In this document: positions 1-7,987 of the stretch, piece after piece
Layout of the letters: the number at the start of each line of letters is the position of its first letter
How positions within the stretch are numbered: position 1 is the stretch's first letter
Assembly: GCA_900128585.1 (NCBI GenBank)
Contig: LT642689.1
Span: 1-12,362, forward strand
Reading direction: 5' to 3'
From: Stramenopiles sp. TOSAG23-3
Lineage: Eukaryota > Sar
DNA length: 12,362 nt
Position numbers and translations under genes: made by a program
Notes under the pieces: model-generated
Told to the model about the DNA's origin: nothing
What the model saw: only the letters and a program-made list of their open reading frames with translations
Databases searched by the model: none

Positions 1-48
1 CAGGGAGAGAGAGAGGGAGGGAGGGAGGGAGGGAGGGAGGAGGATTAA
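1..48. repeat. GA/GGGA microsatellite
   Basis: Purine-only simple repeat: a few GA units followed by tandem GGGA units, then AGGAGGA. It reaches the left edge of the window, so its full length is unknown. No function is implied; such tracts are prone to replication slippage and assembly error. Confidence 0.9.
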
Positions 49-518
49 TCGGGCAGGCAGCAAAAGGCAAAAAGAAAGAAGAAAGGCAGAAAGGGTCGGG
101 TCAACTTCTTACAACAAAAAATGAGGTCAATCAAATAAAGCAGCAGCAAAGCACCACTTCCTATTTCGTACAATAGCAGAGCAGCAAGCAGTATAAAAAT
201 AATAAAAATATTTTACTTAAAAATAAAATAAAAAATATAATAATAATATATTATTATAATTAAAACGTTCGAGTCCATTGAGATCTAGTGTAGTAGAAAT
301 CCATAATAAAGATGTGTTGAATAAAACAATGTTGTATTTCGGTGAAGGATCATTTTCACATTTGACCATTAATTTGTTCATTCGTTAGCTACTGTTTTTG
401 CCTGCTGAGATTGTTCGAAGAAAGACTCTTTCAGTACTTATTGTAGCGATTGACCTTTGTGTGCGTTCGTTCGGCCTACGTTTGGTGTGTTCGGTTTTTG
501 TAGACAAACCGTTTCGCA
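49..518. other. Upstream region of the SPEF2-like gene, AT-rich in the middle
   Basis: No gene is seen here. Positions 190-265 are almost purely A/T and contain an 18-bp perfect palindrome centred near 248 (core TAATAATATATTATTA). The last 100 bases before the start codon are T/G-rich, without a clear TATA box at a fixed distance. An in-frame TAG at 501-503 closes the frame upstream of the ATG at 519, so the 5' UTR lies here. No upstream coding exon is evident. Confidence 0.6.
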
Positions 519-3500
519 ATGGCAGCGCTTTTGTGCCGTTGGCTTAACTCCGATGAGGTTAACATGTCCGTTAAAGTCAAGCCTGCGGGAATAGAAAAGA
601 TTTTTTCAAACGGTTACCACCTGGCAGAAATACTCTGTCGTGCGGAAGCTGCGCGCAACATAGGGATTCTTCACCATGAGGACCTTGCCCTGTTTCGCAA
701 TAGTCGCCACAGGAACGCCGCAATCGAAAACTTCACGTTGCTGCAACCCCTGTTTAAGAAAGTGGGTCTGGTGGTCCCAGTGGACCAGGTTCGTCGTATA
801 GTCATCGAAGAGCGGGGGGCTGCGTCCGACCTGCTGTTCAAATTGAGGTCTGCGTTCAAGTCGAAAGATGGGAAAGTGCCGAAGGTTCAGTTTCGAAAAT
901 TTGACGAGAGCGTCTTCAACTACAACCGTGACAAGAAACCGTTGCTGCCGCAGATACGCAAGTCGACCGTGCTGCACGACACCATCATTGACTCGAAAAG
1001 CTCGAAGCAGAACCGTGACAGTGCTATCCACTTAAGGCACTTTGAAGAAAAACAAAACGAGTGGCAAAAGAAGGTCGCGTACATGGAGGTAGACGAAATA
1101 AAGGCGCTGGAGAAGAAGAACCAATTGAAACGGATGGTGGAAAAGGAAACCTTGGTCGAAAAGAGAAAGTGGACCGTGAACCGCGAAAAAGAAGAGGTGG
1201 AGAGGTGGCAAAAAACCCAAGGCGTAAAAGTATTGCGCCAGCGCAAGCAGTTGGAGTTTGAGCTGAGTGTGCTGGAAAAGCAGAGGCGAAAGAATAAGCT
1301 GCGCCGAAAAAGGATGGGGATCGACCAGAAGCGCGGGATCGAAGCCTTCGACCGTAATCGGAAGCGGCTTGGCGTGGGCGGTGACGAGGAAGAGGAACTT
1401 CCCGAGGACCCCGAGGTTCTAAAGATTGAACGAGTCACTCCTATCGAGCACCTCCAGCGCTTAAAAAAGATCGTGGCTGTGGAGAGCAAAACGTTAGCGG
1501 CGCCTGCTCGCAACTACATGAAAAAGTTGCATGTGAAAAGAGTCACGGACAACATTGCCAGGAAAGAGAGGGAAGCCCGCCAGCGAAAACAAGACGTTGA
1601 TCAGCGGAAAGCGCAAGTGAACGCGGAACAATCGAAGCAAGAAAAGAAAATATTGCAAAAGCTCATCAGCTCTGCGCAAGCGGAACGTGCCGAGGGGCAC
1701 AAACGCTGGGTGGCAAAACACACTGGCATACGAGATATGAAGCGAAAGGCGAAGGTTCTGGAAATGAAACGGGGAGAGTACACCTCCGAGATTGCAACAT
1801 ACTTTGACAACTTCTTCGAGACTGCCAAGGCCGTGGTTGCCGCCCGGCAACCCCAGGAAGCGGCGGAGCGAGAGCGGTTGCGCATCGCTCGTGAGGCGCG
1901 CCAAGCCATGAAATTGAAGGAACACACTGGCTGGATAAATAGTTTTGTAAAACAACTCGTCGGGGTCACCTTAATAGTCGTAGAGGAACACGAAAGGAAT
2001 GCTAGTTTGGGAAGGGAGCCGGTCATTGGAGCCAAGAAATGGCGAATTTTGCGCACCGACTTCGTCCGCGGTCGTATCAGTGCCGATGCCCTTATGGGAG
2101 TGAGTGAGTCGATGTTAGGTGGCATGGATATTACGAGCGAACACCAGCTCGATCTTGCTGATTACAGCGATTACATGTCGAATGCTAGGTCCTGGTCGCC
2201 GTCGACCGAGCTTGCGGGCATTGCGGGGGATAGCGCTTCGGGTTTGGGTCCGTTCGAACGCGCCTTAAAGTCGTTGTCCGGGTCACCGCCACTTCCGGAA
2301 CAAGTGTCGAAGCTAGGCCCATCCGTAATTGGTATTTCTGTCATTGGGGGACCTCTTCTAGGAAAATCCATTGTTTCAGATACTATTGCCCAACGATACC
2401 GAATGCAGGTGGTGTCGGCGTCAAGGACAATTCAAGCCGCCTTGGATTTTGGAAAATCTGATGCGGAACCACAAACTCCCGTAGAGGAAGCTTTCAAGAA
2501 ACTGTCCGAAGAAATTACCGGCATGGAAGAGGACGAGGAACAAACTCTGTTTGTGAAGCTGTTAGACAGTAGAAACTTGGCGTTTGCGATGGTTGAGCAA
2601 GTTGCGGCGGTTGACCAGAAGACTTACGAAGAATGTGGGGGGTGGGTTTGTGACGGCTGGCCTTGGAACGTAGAACAAGCTCGCCTGTTGGAGTTTAAGC
2701 TAAGAGGGCCGATTTGCGATGGGGCGTTTGATCAAAACGCTTCAGCGTTTTTGGATGCTGCCGCCGGCGGGAAGAAGTGGAATCCTCCGCCTCCCCCGAA
2801 CGACGAAGGAGAAGGTGCGGGTTCTGTCATAAACACGGTAATAACAATTTTGCCTCCTGATGAAGAAGAGGAAGAGGGAGAGGAGGAGGAGGAGGGGAAA
2901 GAAGGCGTAAACGATGACGAGGAAGAAAAAGTAGAGCCTGTCGGCACAAAACTTCAGCGTGAGAGGGTCGACAATGTCAAACTCAGCAAAATCACTGGTG
3001 CCGTTGTTAGTGGTATCGGTGGTTCCAGCGATGCGCACAGTGAATATCCATTGCAATACTTTGTTGACAACTGGGAGGAAAGGTACCCTGAAATTGTTTC
3101 GTGGTATGAAGGTAGGTGCCCCGTTGAAGACTTAATAGTTGATCCAACAGACGTGCTGGACGAAGCGATCCCTATGTGCCCCACACGCCTGAACCTTGAA
3201 GCCCAGGACCTTGTCGTGAGCGCCTACAAAGTGCCTTGCAACCGCGTTCCACAAGAGCAAGTGGAAGAGGACCCAGCTGCGGAGCCATCTGCTGAGGAGG
3301 AAACTGTCGAAGAATCCAAGTCTGAAGATGCCGTGCCTGTCACAGAATCTCTGAAAGAACGCTCTCGAGAAAGTCGCTTGTGGGAGTACGAGCGTTCGTC
3401 GATGGAAAAGGCTGTCCGGGACGGCCGCCCTGCCATCGAAGGGCAGAACATAAAACGAGAAAATATCAATGATTTGAATATAACTCTAGCCGTAGCAGGG

Positions 3501-4439
3501 GCCCACTTCAAGGACGCGTCTTTGGATGCTATGAGACAGCTTCGAGAACTAGAAGCATCGCGAAAAATATTCTGGTCGGATGTTCGCAGCAACTTCCGAA
3601 TGTATCTACAGCACAACAAACCTCAAAAACGCTTAGTCTCAAAAATCACAAAGAAAATGTCATCGGTGGGAAACATACTACAGCTTGACGCAAGCCAGTA
3701 CCAAAAGGCGCTCAATAAGCTTCAAGATTTTGCATCCGACACGATCGATGCTTTGTACAGCTTAACGACGAAGAAGCAAGACAATTCTGAAGATCGCATT
3801 AAAAACGTTGAATCGTCGGGGTGGGAGGAGAACTTCATTGGCGCCGCCGAAAAAGCATTTGTCGTGGTTTTAGATGCGGAGACGAAGAAGTTGAGGGACC
3901 AGATAGAATTCACAAGTGCATATTACGAACTGGTTGAAGGTCCTTACAAAACCCAGTTGGCCAAAGTGGGAGAAGGAAACGGTATTAAAACGGTTGGAGA
4001 AGGAAAAGAGGGCGGGTCGACGGGTGTGATAGAGAAAGTGTTTGCGTGGGAGTACTTGCAACGTTATATGCCTTCGTTCTGGAGCAAAATCTTGGACATT
4101 CGCAACAACCCGTACAGCACGGATGACGCAGCCGTGAAGCCCATCGTCCAAGCATACTTCAACAGGGCTGTAATGCTCTGCTATTACGCCTCCATTAGCA
4201 CAGATGAGATTTTAAAAGAGGGTTCTGATAACCTTAAACAGTTGGAAAACTGGATGGGTGACATAATCAACTTTGAAAGTGCCTCCGTTTCCGAATACTC
4301 CTATATTGTTCGCACGGCTGTGGATTGTATCAGCAGAGGAGACCCGCTTCCGGAACTGCGCCTGGCATACACTCAATCGATCGAAGATACTGAAGTTTCC
4401 AGGACAATTTTAGACGGGCAAGGGGGGGGGGGTGACTAA
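519..4439 (+). CDS. SPEF2: SPEF2/CPC1-like flagellar central-pair protein, main (N-terminal) part
   Basis: In the known family (sperm flagellar protein 2; CPC1 in Chlamydomonas) this protein is a large scaffold of the C1 central-pair projection of motile axonemes. Visible here, in order: a CH-like domain of the SPEF type at residues 1-112, beginning LLCRWLN; a long Lys/Glu/Arg-rich coiled coil at about 165-470; and an adenylate-kinase-like domain with Walker A GGPLLGKS at 610-617 and the nucleoside-kinase motif DGWPW at 712-716. A very acidic linker follows at about 778-806, then a helical C-terminal half. The ATG at 519 is chosen because an in-frame TAG lies at 501-503 and the CH domain starts at once. 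The frame ends at TAA 4437-4439, directly after an 11-G run, while family-like sequence continues in the next frame. I therefore read this as the first 1300 or so residues of one longer protein. The Arg expected in DGFPR is Trp here. Family assignment is firm; catalytic activity is not. Confidence 0.9.
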   Translation: MAALLCRWLNSDEVNMSVKVKPAGIEKIFSNGYHLAEILCRAEAARNIGILHHEDLALFRNSRHRNAAIENFTLLQPLFKKVGLVVPVDQVRRIVIEERGAASDLLFKLRSAFKSKDGKVPKVQFRKFDESVFNYNRDKKPLLPQIRKSTVLHDTIIDSKSSKQNRDSAIHLRHFEEKQNEWQKKVAYMEVDEIKALEKKNQLKRMVEKETLVEKRKWTVNREKEEVERWQKTQGVKVLRQRKQLEFELSVLEKQRRKNKLRRKRMGIDQKRGIEAFDRNRKRLGVGGDEEEELPEDPEVLKIERVTPIEHLQRLKKIVAVESKTLAAPARNYMKKLHVKRVTDNIARKEREARQRKQDVDQRKAQVNAEQSKQEKKILQKLISSAQAERAEGHKRWVAKHTGIRDMKRKAKVLEMKRGEYTSEIATYFDNFFETAKAVVAARQPQEAAERERLRIAREARQAMKLKEHTGWINSFVKQLVGVTLIVVEEHERNASLGREPVIGAKKWRILRTDFVRGRISADALMGVSESMLGGMDITSEHQLDLADYSDYMSNARSWSPSTELAGIAGDSASGLGPFERALKSLSGSPPLPEQVSKLGPSVIGISVIGGPLLGKSIVSDTIAQRYRMQVVSASRTIQAALDFGKSDAEPQTPVEEAFKKLSEEITGMEEDEEQTLFVKLLDSRNLAFAMVEQVAAVDQKTYEECGGWVCDGWPWNVEQARLLEFKLRGPICDGAFDQNASAFLDAAAGGKKWNPPPPPNDEGEGAGSVINTVITILPPDEEEEEGEEEEEGKEGVNDDEEEKVEPVGTKLQRERVDNVKLSKITGAVVSGIGGSSDAHSEYPLQYFVDNWEERYPEIVSWYEGRCPVEDLIVDPTDVLDEAIPMCPTRLNLEAQDLVVSAYKVPCNRVPQEQVEEDPAAEPSAEEETVEESKSEDAVPVTESLKERSRESRLWEYERSSMEKAVRDGRPAIEGQNIKRENINDLNITLAVAGAHFKDASLDAMRQLRELEASRKIFWSDVRSNFRMYLQHNKPQKRLVSKITKKMSSVGNILQLDASQYQKALNKLQDFASDTIDALYSLTTKKQDNSEDRIKNVESSGWEENFIGAAEKAFVVVLDAETKKLRDQIEFTSAYYELVEGPYKTQLAKVGEGNGIKTVGEGKEGGSTGVIEKVFAWEYLQRYMPSFWSKILDIRNNPYSTDDAAVKPIVQAYFNRAVMLCYYASISTDEILKEGSDNLKQLENWMGDIINFESASVSEYSYIVRTAVDCISRGDPLPELRLAYTQSIEDTEVSRTILDGQGGGGD
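4422..4432 (+). other. 11-G homopolymer at the frame break in the SPEF2-like gene
   Basis: Eleven consecutive G residues sit in the coding region. In the upstream frame they encode glycines and are followed by GAC TAA. With ten G residues the frame would run on without a stop into the open frame that ends at 5298. A one-base length difference at the run is the simplest explanation, either as sequencing or assembly error or as a genuine slippage mutation. Confidence 0.85.
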
Positions 4440-5298
4440 GCCATCTTTTGCGCTTGATGTGGAACGGGTCCGGTTAGTAGTTCGAAAGTTAAGGGAAGTG
4501 GCCCGCGGGAAGAGCAGCAATTCGTTGCACGCCGCGCATTTTGTATCCACCGATGCGTTTGTCAGTTCAATGATCGAACTGTGCTCCGACGGGTCACTTG
4601 GACAGGCCTGGGGAGCTCTGGACAAATATCACTTTACGAAAATTGCAAAAACGATGGACCACTCGTCCTCTGGCAAAGTGTACTGGCGTGAATTCATTCA
4701 GACACTGATATGTGCCCTCGTTCCCAAGAATTGTTTGCCAACGCCAATGCAACTCTGCAGAATGTACACAGATTTTACGGTGAAAGACAATGCAAGTCCA
4801 ACCTTGAGCTCTGCTGATGCCGTTGAATGGACCGAATATTCGCAAGTAACGTTGTGGTTTGAAAAATTGGGCGAAGAAAAGTTTGATCTAGACTTGGGCC
4901 AGCAGCTTCGTGACCTTTACTGGTACATCTGGGTCGGTGGCAGTGGGAATGGCTTCCTTGGATACCGTCTGTTTTTGTTTCACTTGTGCTTGGATCCACG
5001 TCGTGGTCCTGGAAATCTCCGAGCGGTGGGGCTTCACAAAGCGTGGATATTGATGTGTGAAATTAAAGGGAAAAAGGACTTGCGGCTGAACTGTCAGAGT
5101 ATCATAGAACTCATGTCTATGGAATGCTACAATCCTAGATTCATAAAAGTGTCCAGGCTATTCACTTCCGAAGATATTCAAGATTTGGGCTTTGAAATCA
5201 CTTACAACGAATTTGTGTCCCGCGCAGATTCGATGGGGTGGTTTGATGATGCGGACGCTTTTCCTTACTTTTTGAAGGACATCTTTCGCGATTTGTAA
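4432..5298 (+). CDS. SPEF2: SPEF2/CPC1-like protein, C-terminal part with EF-hand-like loop (frame-shifted)
   Basis: An open frame of about 288 codons starts right at the G-run and ends at TAA 5296-5298. It has no ATG near its left end; the first in-frame ATG is at 4570, inside what looks like continuous protein. It is therefore better read as the C-terminus of the preceding gene than as a separate gene. An EF-hand-like loop is visible at 4657-4692 (DHSSSGKVYWRE) with Asp at 1, Ser at 3 and 5, Gly at 6, Val at 8 and Glu at 12, so weak calcium binding is possible. SPEF2/CPC1 proteins are known to carry an EF-hand-like region near the C-terminus, which supports the join. The joined protein would be about 1592 residues, somewhat shorter than the animal protein. 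A separate small EF-hand gene starting at 4570 is the less likely alternative. Confidence 0.75.
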   Translation: MTKPSFALDVERVRLVVRKLREVARGKSSNSLHAAHFVSTDAFVSSMIELCSDGSLGQAWGALDKYHFTKIAKTMDHSSSGKVYWREFIQTLICALVPKNCLPTPMQLCRMYTDFTVKDNASPTLSSADAVEWTEYSQVTLWFEKLGEEKFDLDLGQQLRDLYWYIWVGGSGNGFLGYRLFLFHLCLDPRRGPGNLRAVGLHKAWILMCEIKGKKDLRLNCQSIIELMSMECYNPRFIKVSRLFTSEDIQDLGFEITYNEFVSRADSMGWFDDADAFPYFLKDIFRDL

Positions 5299-5581
5299 AA
5301 AACGAGGCGCGCGTGCCGTGCAACCTTTTTATAATTGCATTTTGGAAAGCTCTCATAGTCATATATTTTTAAAAACAAGAAAATTGGCTGTTATTTAAGT
5401 AATATTTTTAAAAAACAAGAAAAATTGGCTGTTATTATATTTTTTTAATTTAAAAACAAGAAGCAGTTTCGCAGTTCACTGAAGGAATGCAAAAACCTAG
5501 AATGTCTAAATCTAGATTTCTGTTTTAATTACTTAAATAACAGCCAATTTTCTTGTTTAATTTAGCCTCCCTCCCCCCGCT
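5299..5581. other. Convergent intergenic gap, 3' ends of two genes
   Basis: Both flanking genes point into this 283-base gap. It is AT-rich and consists mostly of a repeat structure, described separately. I see no clear AATAAA signal for either transcript. The short C/T-rich stretch at 5566-5581 abuts the phosphatase stop codon. Confidence 0.6.
5363..5558. repeat. Tandem near-copies plus a 31-bp perfect inverted repeat
   Basis: Positions 5373-5403 are exactly the reverse complement of 5528-5558: 31 of 31 bases, with a 124-base spacer. A second direct copy at about 5402-5437, offset by 39 bases from the first (5363-5401), shares the core AAATTGGCTGTTATT and differs by one extra A in each of two A-runs. 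A weaker third copy of the A-rich left half lies at about 5438-5462. TTAA occurs at 5369-5372 and 5557-5560, at the two outer edges. It could be a small MITE-like insertion, or a 3' UTR motif duplicated in both orientations. No coding capacity. Confidence 0.85.
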
Positions 5582-6325
5582 CTATAACTTTACTTCTGCC
5601 TTTGGACACCATTTCAAATCGAAGATTGTTTCCTTTGAGTCCTCATTATTATTTTCCCTCACCGTAACTTCACAAGCACGGACATCACAATTTTCAAACC
5701 GACGCTTCATTCCTTCGTCCGCGTGCACCAGAGGGTGCTCGTTAAAAAGTGCATGAAATATTCCGCCATGCGCTGCGAGCACAACGTGTTTGTTTGTGGC
5801 CCTTCTCTCCCAAATAAAATCCAAAGTTTTTCGTCCACGCTCTGCACAATCCCCCGCCGACTCCAATTCTTTTTCATCCCATAAAACATCTTCTTCAGTT
5901 TCCAGGTACGAAAAGTCCACCCCCGGATACTTTTTAGTCAGTTCTGACGATTTCATTCGTTTTGCGTTTAACAGCCAGCCGTTCCGTTCTCTAATATTTT
6001 CGTTACAAATGAACGGAACTTCTTCGCACTTTTTTGGGAATACCAGCATAGCTGTATCAATCGCTCGACTCAGTGGAGAAGAAACAATAAGATCTATTTC
6101 TGGCAAAGTGTCCGTCTTACTAATACTCCTTCTATTCGCTGACGACAGCCCTTTGGCCTGCTTTATTCCTACGTCCGTTAGTGGAGCGTCGAACGCGTCG
6201 TCTTCTCTCATTAATTTCAAGAACTCGTCGAAAGAGCACCCATTTCTTCTTGCAACCTCTGCCCTTGGATTGTGCTTCGCTTGGCCGTGCCGAAGAAACG
6301 TGATAAACTGTTTTCTGCAGGCCAT
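5582..6325 (-). CDS. Histidine phosphatase, phosphoglycerate-mutase-like (PMU1 / plant PGM-like type)
   Basis: A complete 247-residue member of the histidine phosphatase (branch 1) superfamily, which uses a phospho-histidine intermediate to remove phosphate from small molecules. Visible catalytic elements: the LRHGQAKHN motif with Arg12 and nucleophile His13; Arg87 in SSPLSRAIDTA; the acid Glu113 in IRERNG; and the second His186 in AAHGGIFHALF. The pattern around Glu113, the following EDVLW, and a late RFENCDVR segment resemble the yeast PMU1 / plant phosphoglycerate-mutase-like group rather than glycolytic mutases. I therefore infer a phosphatase of unknown substrate. There is no signal peptide or membrane segment, so it is probably cytosolic. 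The ATG at 6323-6325 lies just before the catalytic motif, as usual for the family. The gene is divergent from the membrane protein and convergent with the SPEF2-like gene. Confidence 0.9.
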   Translation of the reverse strand: MACRKQFITFLRHGQAKHNPRAEVARRNGCSFDEFLKLMREDDAFDAPLTDVGIKQAKGLSSANRRSISKTDTLPEIDLIVSSPLSRAIDTAMLVFPKKCEEVPFICNENIRERNGWLLNAKRMKSSELTKKYPGVDFSYLETEEDVLWDEKELESAGDCAERGRKTLDFIWERRATNKHVVLAAHGGIFHALFNEHPLVHADEGMKRRFENCDVRACEVTVRENNNEDSKETIFDLKWCPKAEVKL

Positions 6326-6499
6326 TTAAGCAACACCAGAAAATATATATCTTCGTCGTAGACTAGGGCTTGTTTTAAATTGAATACAAAATAAGCTTTC
6401 GTTGAAGACCTCGGGCTTTGATAACGTGGACAAAAAAAATTACGTGAGCAATTATTTCGTTCCTCGTCAATTTTACTTTGTTGCACTGGCCGTGCCGTA

Positions 6500-6506
6500 C
6501 CAATCA
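6500..6506 (+). promoter_or_regulatory. Candidate CCAAT box
   Basis: CCAATCA matches the core bound by the NF-Y complex in eukaryotes. It lies 175 bases from the phosphatase ATG and about 408 from the membrane-protein ATG, in the shared divergent region. It is a seven-base match only, so chance is possible. Confidence 0.35.
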
Positions 6507-6522
6507 GAGAACCAGGTAACCA

Positions 6523-6534
6523 GGTACCGGTACC
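6523..6534. promoter_or_regulatory. 12-bp perfect palindrome in a GGTAACC-like cluster
   Basis: GGTACCGGTACC is its own reverse complement and is itself a tandem pair of GGTACC. It is preceded at once by ACCAGGTAACCA, so several GGTA(C/A)C half-sites lie within 25 bases, next to the CCAAT box. This could be a dimeric transcription-factor site; no factor is known to me for it. Confidence 0.35.
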
Positions 6535-6845
6535 AAAAAATCTTCTTTGTTGTCATCATCATCATCTCATCATCAATTATTTCATCAATTGATTGTCGTC
6601 AGCTGCTGTGTCTTGTTCTATATATAATTATACTATTATAGTGTAGTAATAATTTTAAAAAATTTACTTATTATAATAGTAAGTAAAATATAATATTATT
6701 ATAGAATTAATTATGAGAGAAGTACAATAATGGAGGAGTAAATGAGTCTAGAATGATGTGTGACAATATCTATGAGCGTTTGTTTGAATGATGCGGACTA
6801 ATTCTTGCATTAGGTTTGCAAAAAAACATTACGAAGACAGAAAAA

Positions 6846-6857
6846 GGGGGGGGGGGG
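6846..6857 (+). repeat. 12-G homopolymer
   Basis: Twelve consecutive G residues 56 bases upstream of the membrane-protein ATG, in the presumed 5' UTR or core promoter. It is one of several G/C runs of 8 to 12 in the window and is length-unstable by nature. Confidence 0.9.
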
Positions 6858-6913
6858 ATTCTTCACGTTGGATTTAGTGGACCTTTGAATAAGAAATTTT
6901 GTGTGACGGGCAT

Positions 6914-7987
6914 ATGCTTAAAGACAAACAGAAGAAAGTATCCGGCATGAAATCCCGTTCGAAACGTTCTGGGAAATACAACAAACGGAAGGGGTTTGAT
7001 GACAGTTGCGACCATGTCCTGGTTGCTCTTCTGAGAACTTGCCAATACCTTCCCATCATTATTTTCTTGGGGGCTATAGTTGCCGGTGTGGTCGCCTTGG
7101 TTATTTCAACAAACATGTCCAAAAAGCCTTTCCTTTCAGAGGAGGCCCCCCAGATAGTTGGGAAGGATAAATGGGTGGTCTTGTCTACTTTTGCGGACGA
7201 AGACTGCACTCAAGCAGTCAAATTGCCGTACACAAAGGCAGTCAGACTTAACTACTGTGCAAGAATGTATACTCGGTCTACTAAGTACGTGCTGGACCCG
7301 CAGACGAATTCTCTGGTACTGGAAGAATACGAAGGAGAGGACTGCATTGCGAACCAAGAACCATCCCGTACTACTTCGAACTTCACTAGGTGTCAACGGG
7401 ACGGCAACTCCTCCTATTTTGTTAAATCTTTCCAGACCCTGGACAGCGTTAATCTTGACCCGAAAAACCCAACCTCGAAAGAGTTTCCGAAATTGCTCCT
7501 GTACCCCGAAATACAATTTCTTGAGCCTGAAGTGGAAGAAAAGGCGGACCTTCAGGGTAAACGAAGAACAAAAGACCAATCAATGACCGCTGGAAAATGC
7601 TTCGTTCAAGTAATGGATGAAGTCAATACCGGTTACATGCTTACCGACAATTCCATTATCAGAGAAAGTAAATACCAACAGCATGCAAACAATAACTGCT
7701 TCAAGTTCGAAGGAAAGTGGGCGTGGATCTGGGTATACGACTCTACCGCACCCTCTTATGAGAATGGCTTTTATTCGACTTGGGCCGAAGAGTATTTCTG
7801 GGGAGCGGCCATCTTAGTGTTTGTTCTGATTGCCCTCAATGTACTACAAGAAATCTACCTCATGGTGACTGATGAAGAGTATGAATGGGGGTGGGCAAGC
7901 GCGCCGTCCAGCACAAAAGATGGTGCTACGGCTAGCCAAAAGGCATTGGCAAAGTCTGTGATTACTCCACAAAAGAGAAAGAAGTGA
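6914..7987 (+). CDS. Two-pass membrane protein with cysteine-containing ectodomain, family not recognised
   Basis: I do not recognise this 357-residue protein. Visible parts: a Lys/Arg-rich N-terminus (1-28), a transmembrane helix at about 44-66, a large loop at about 67-293, a second helix at about 295-317, and a tail ending in basic KRKK. The N-terminal basic charge suggests that both ends are cytosolic and the loop faces the lumen or exterior. The loop has six cysteines (98, 115, 144, 160, 229, 262), enough for three disulfides, and two N-glycosylation sequons (N156, N165). Two stretches share an acidic-DC pattern (ADEDC and EGEDC), each followed by a second Cys about 16 residues later, suggesting a duplicated small motif. 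The topology resembles two-pass channel subunits in outline only; no pore motif is seen. The first ATG is at 6914; an in-frame TAA at 6890-6892 closes the frame upstream. Confidence 0.75.
   Translation: MLKDKQKKVSGMKSRSKRSGKYNKRKGFDDSCDHVLVALLRTCQYLPIIIFLGAIVAGVVALVISTNMSKKPFLSEEAPQIVGKDKWVVLSTFADEDCTQAVKLPYTKAVRLNYCARMYTRSTKYVLDPQTNSLVLEEYEGEDCIANQEPSRTTSNFTRCQRDGNSSYFVKSFQTLDSVNLDPKNPTSKEFPKLLLYPEIQFLEPEVEEKADLQGKRRTKDQSMTAGKCFVQVMDEVNTGYMLTDNSIIRESKYQQHANNNCFKFEGKWAWIWVYDSTAPSYENGFYSTWAEEYFWGAAILVFVLIALNVLQEIYLMVTDEEYEWGWASAPSSTKDGATASQKALAKSVITPQKRKK

Larger units (their letters stand above)
6326..6913. promoter_or_regulatory. Divergent promoter region between the phosphatase and the membrane protein
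   Basis: 588 bases separate two diverging start codons, so promoters for both must lie here. Seen directly: a CCAATCA box at 6500-6506, a GGTACCGGTACC palindrome at 6523-6534, a CAT/TCA trinucleotide-rich tract at about 6553-6592, a very AT-rich segment at 6615-6715 with an 8-bp hairpin (6663-6670 with 6680-6687), and a 12-G run at 6846-6857. No protein-coding frame looks real. Assignment of individual elements to either gene is inference. Confidence 0.5.

Noticed and set aside
236-260. AT-rich palindromic strings resembling those near 6690, 10121 and 12260
   Set aside because: They share AATATTATTATA-like words of 12-16 bases, but such words are expected by chance in almost pure A/T sequence, so I do not call a repeat family.
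920-2125. Long minus-strand open frames (up to 197 codons) opposite the SPEF2-like gene
   Set aside because: They are Ser/Phe/Arg-rich translations of the complement of a Lys/Glu-rich coiled coil, overlap each other, and show no domain or motif. They are shadows of the real gene.
5790-6329. Plus-strand open frame of about 179 codons opposite the phosphatase
   Set aside because: The minus strand encodes all histidine-phosphatase catalytic motifs; this frame is low-complexity Ser/Phe-rich and lacks any recognisable feature.
6282-6497. 11-bp repeat TGGCCGTGCCG in the phosphatase start region (6282-6292) and the promoter (6487-6497)
   Set aside because: One copy is coding, the match does not extend, and two copies of 11 bases in 12 kb are weak evidence.
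7158-7586. Overlapping plus-strand frame of 142 codons inside the membrane-protein gene
   Set aside because: It lies in a different frame within a gene with clear helices and cysteine pattern, and itself shows no motif or membrane segment.
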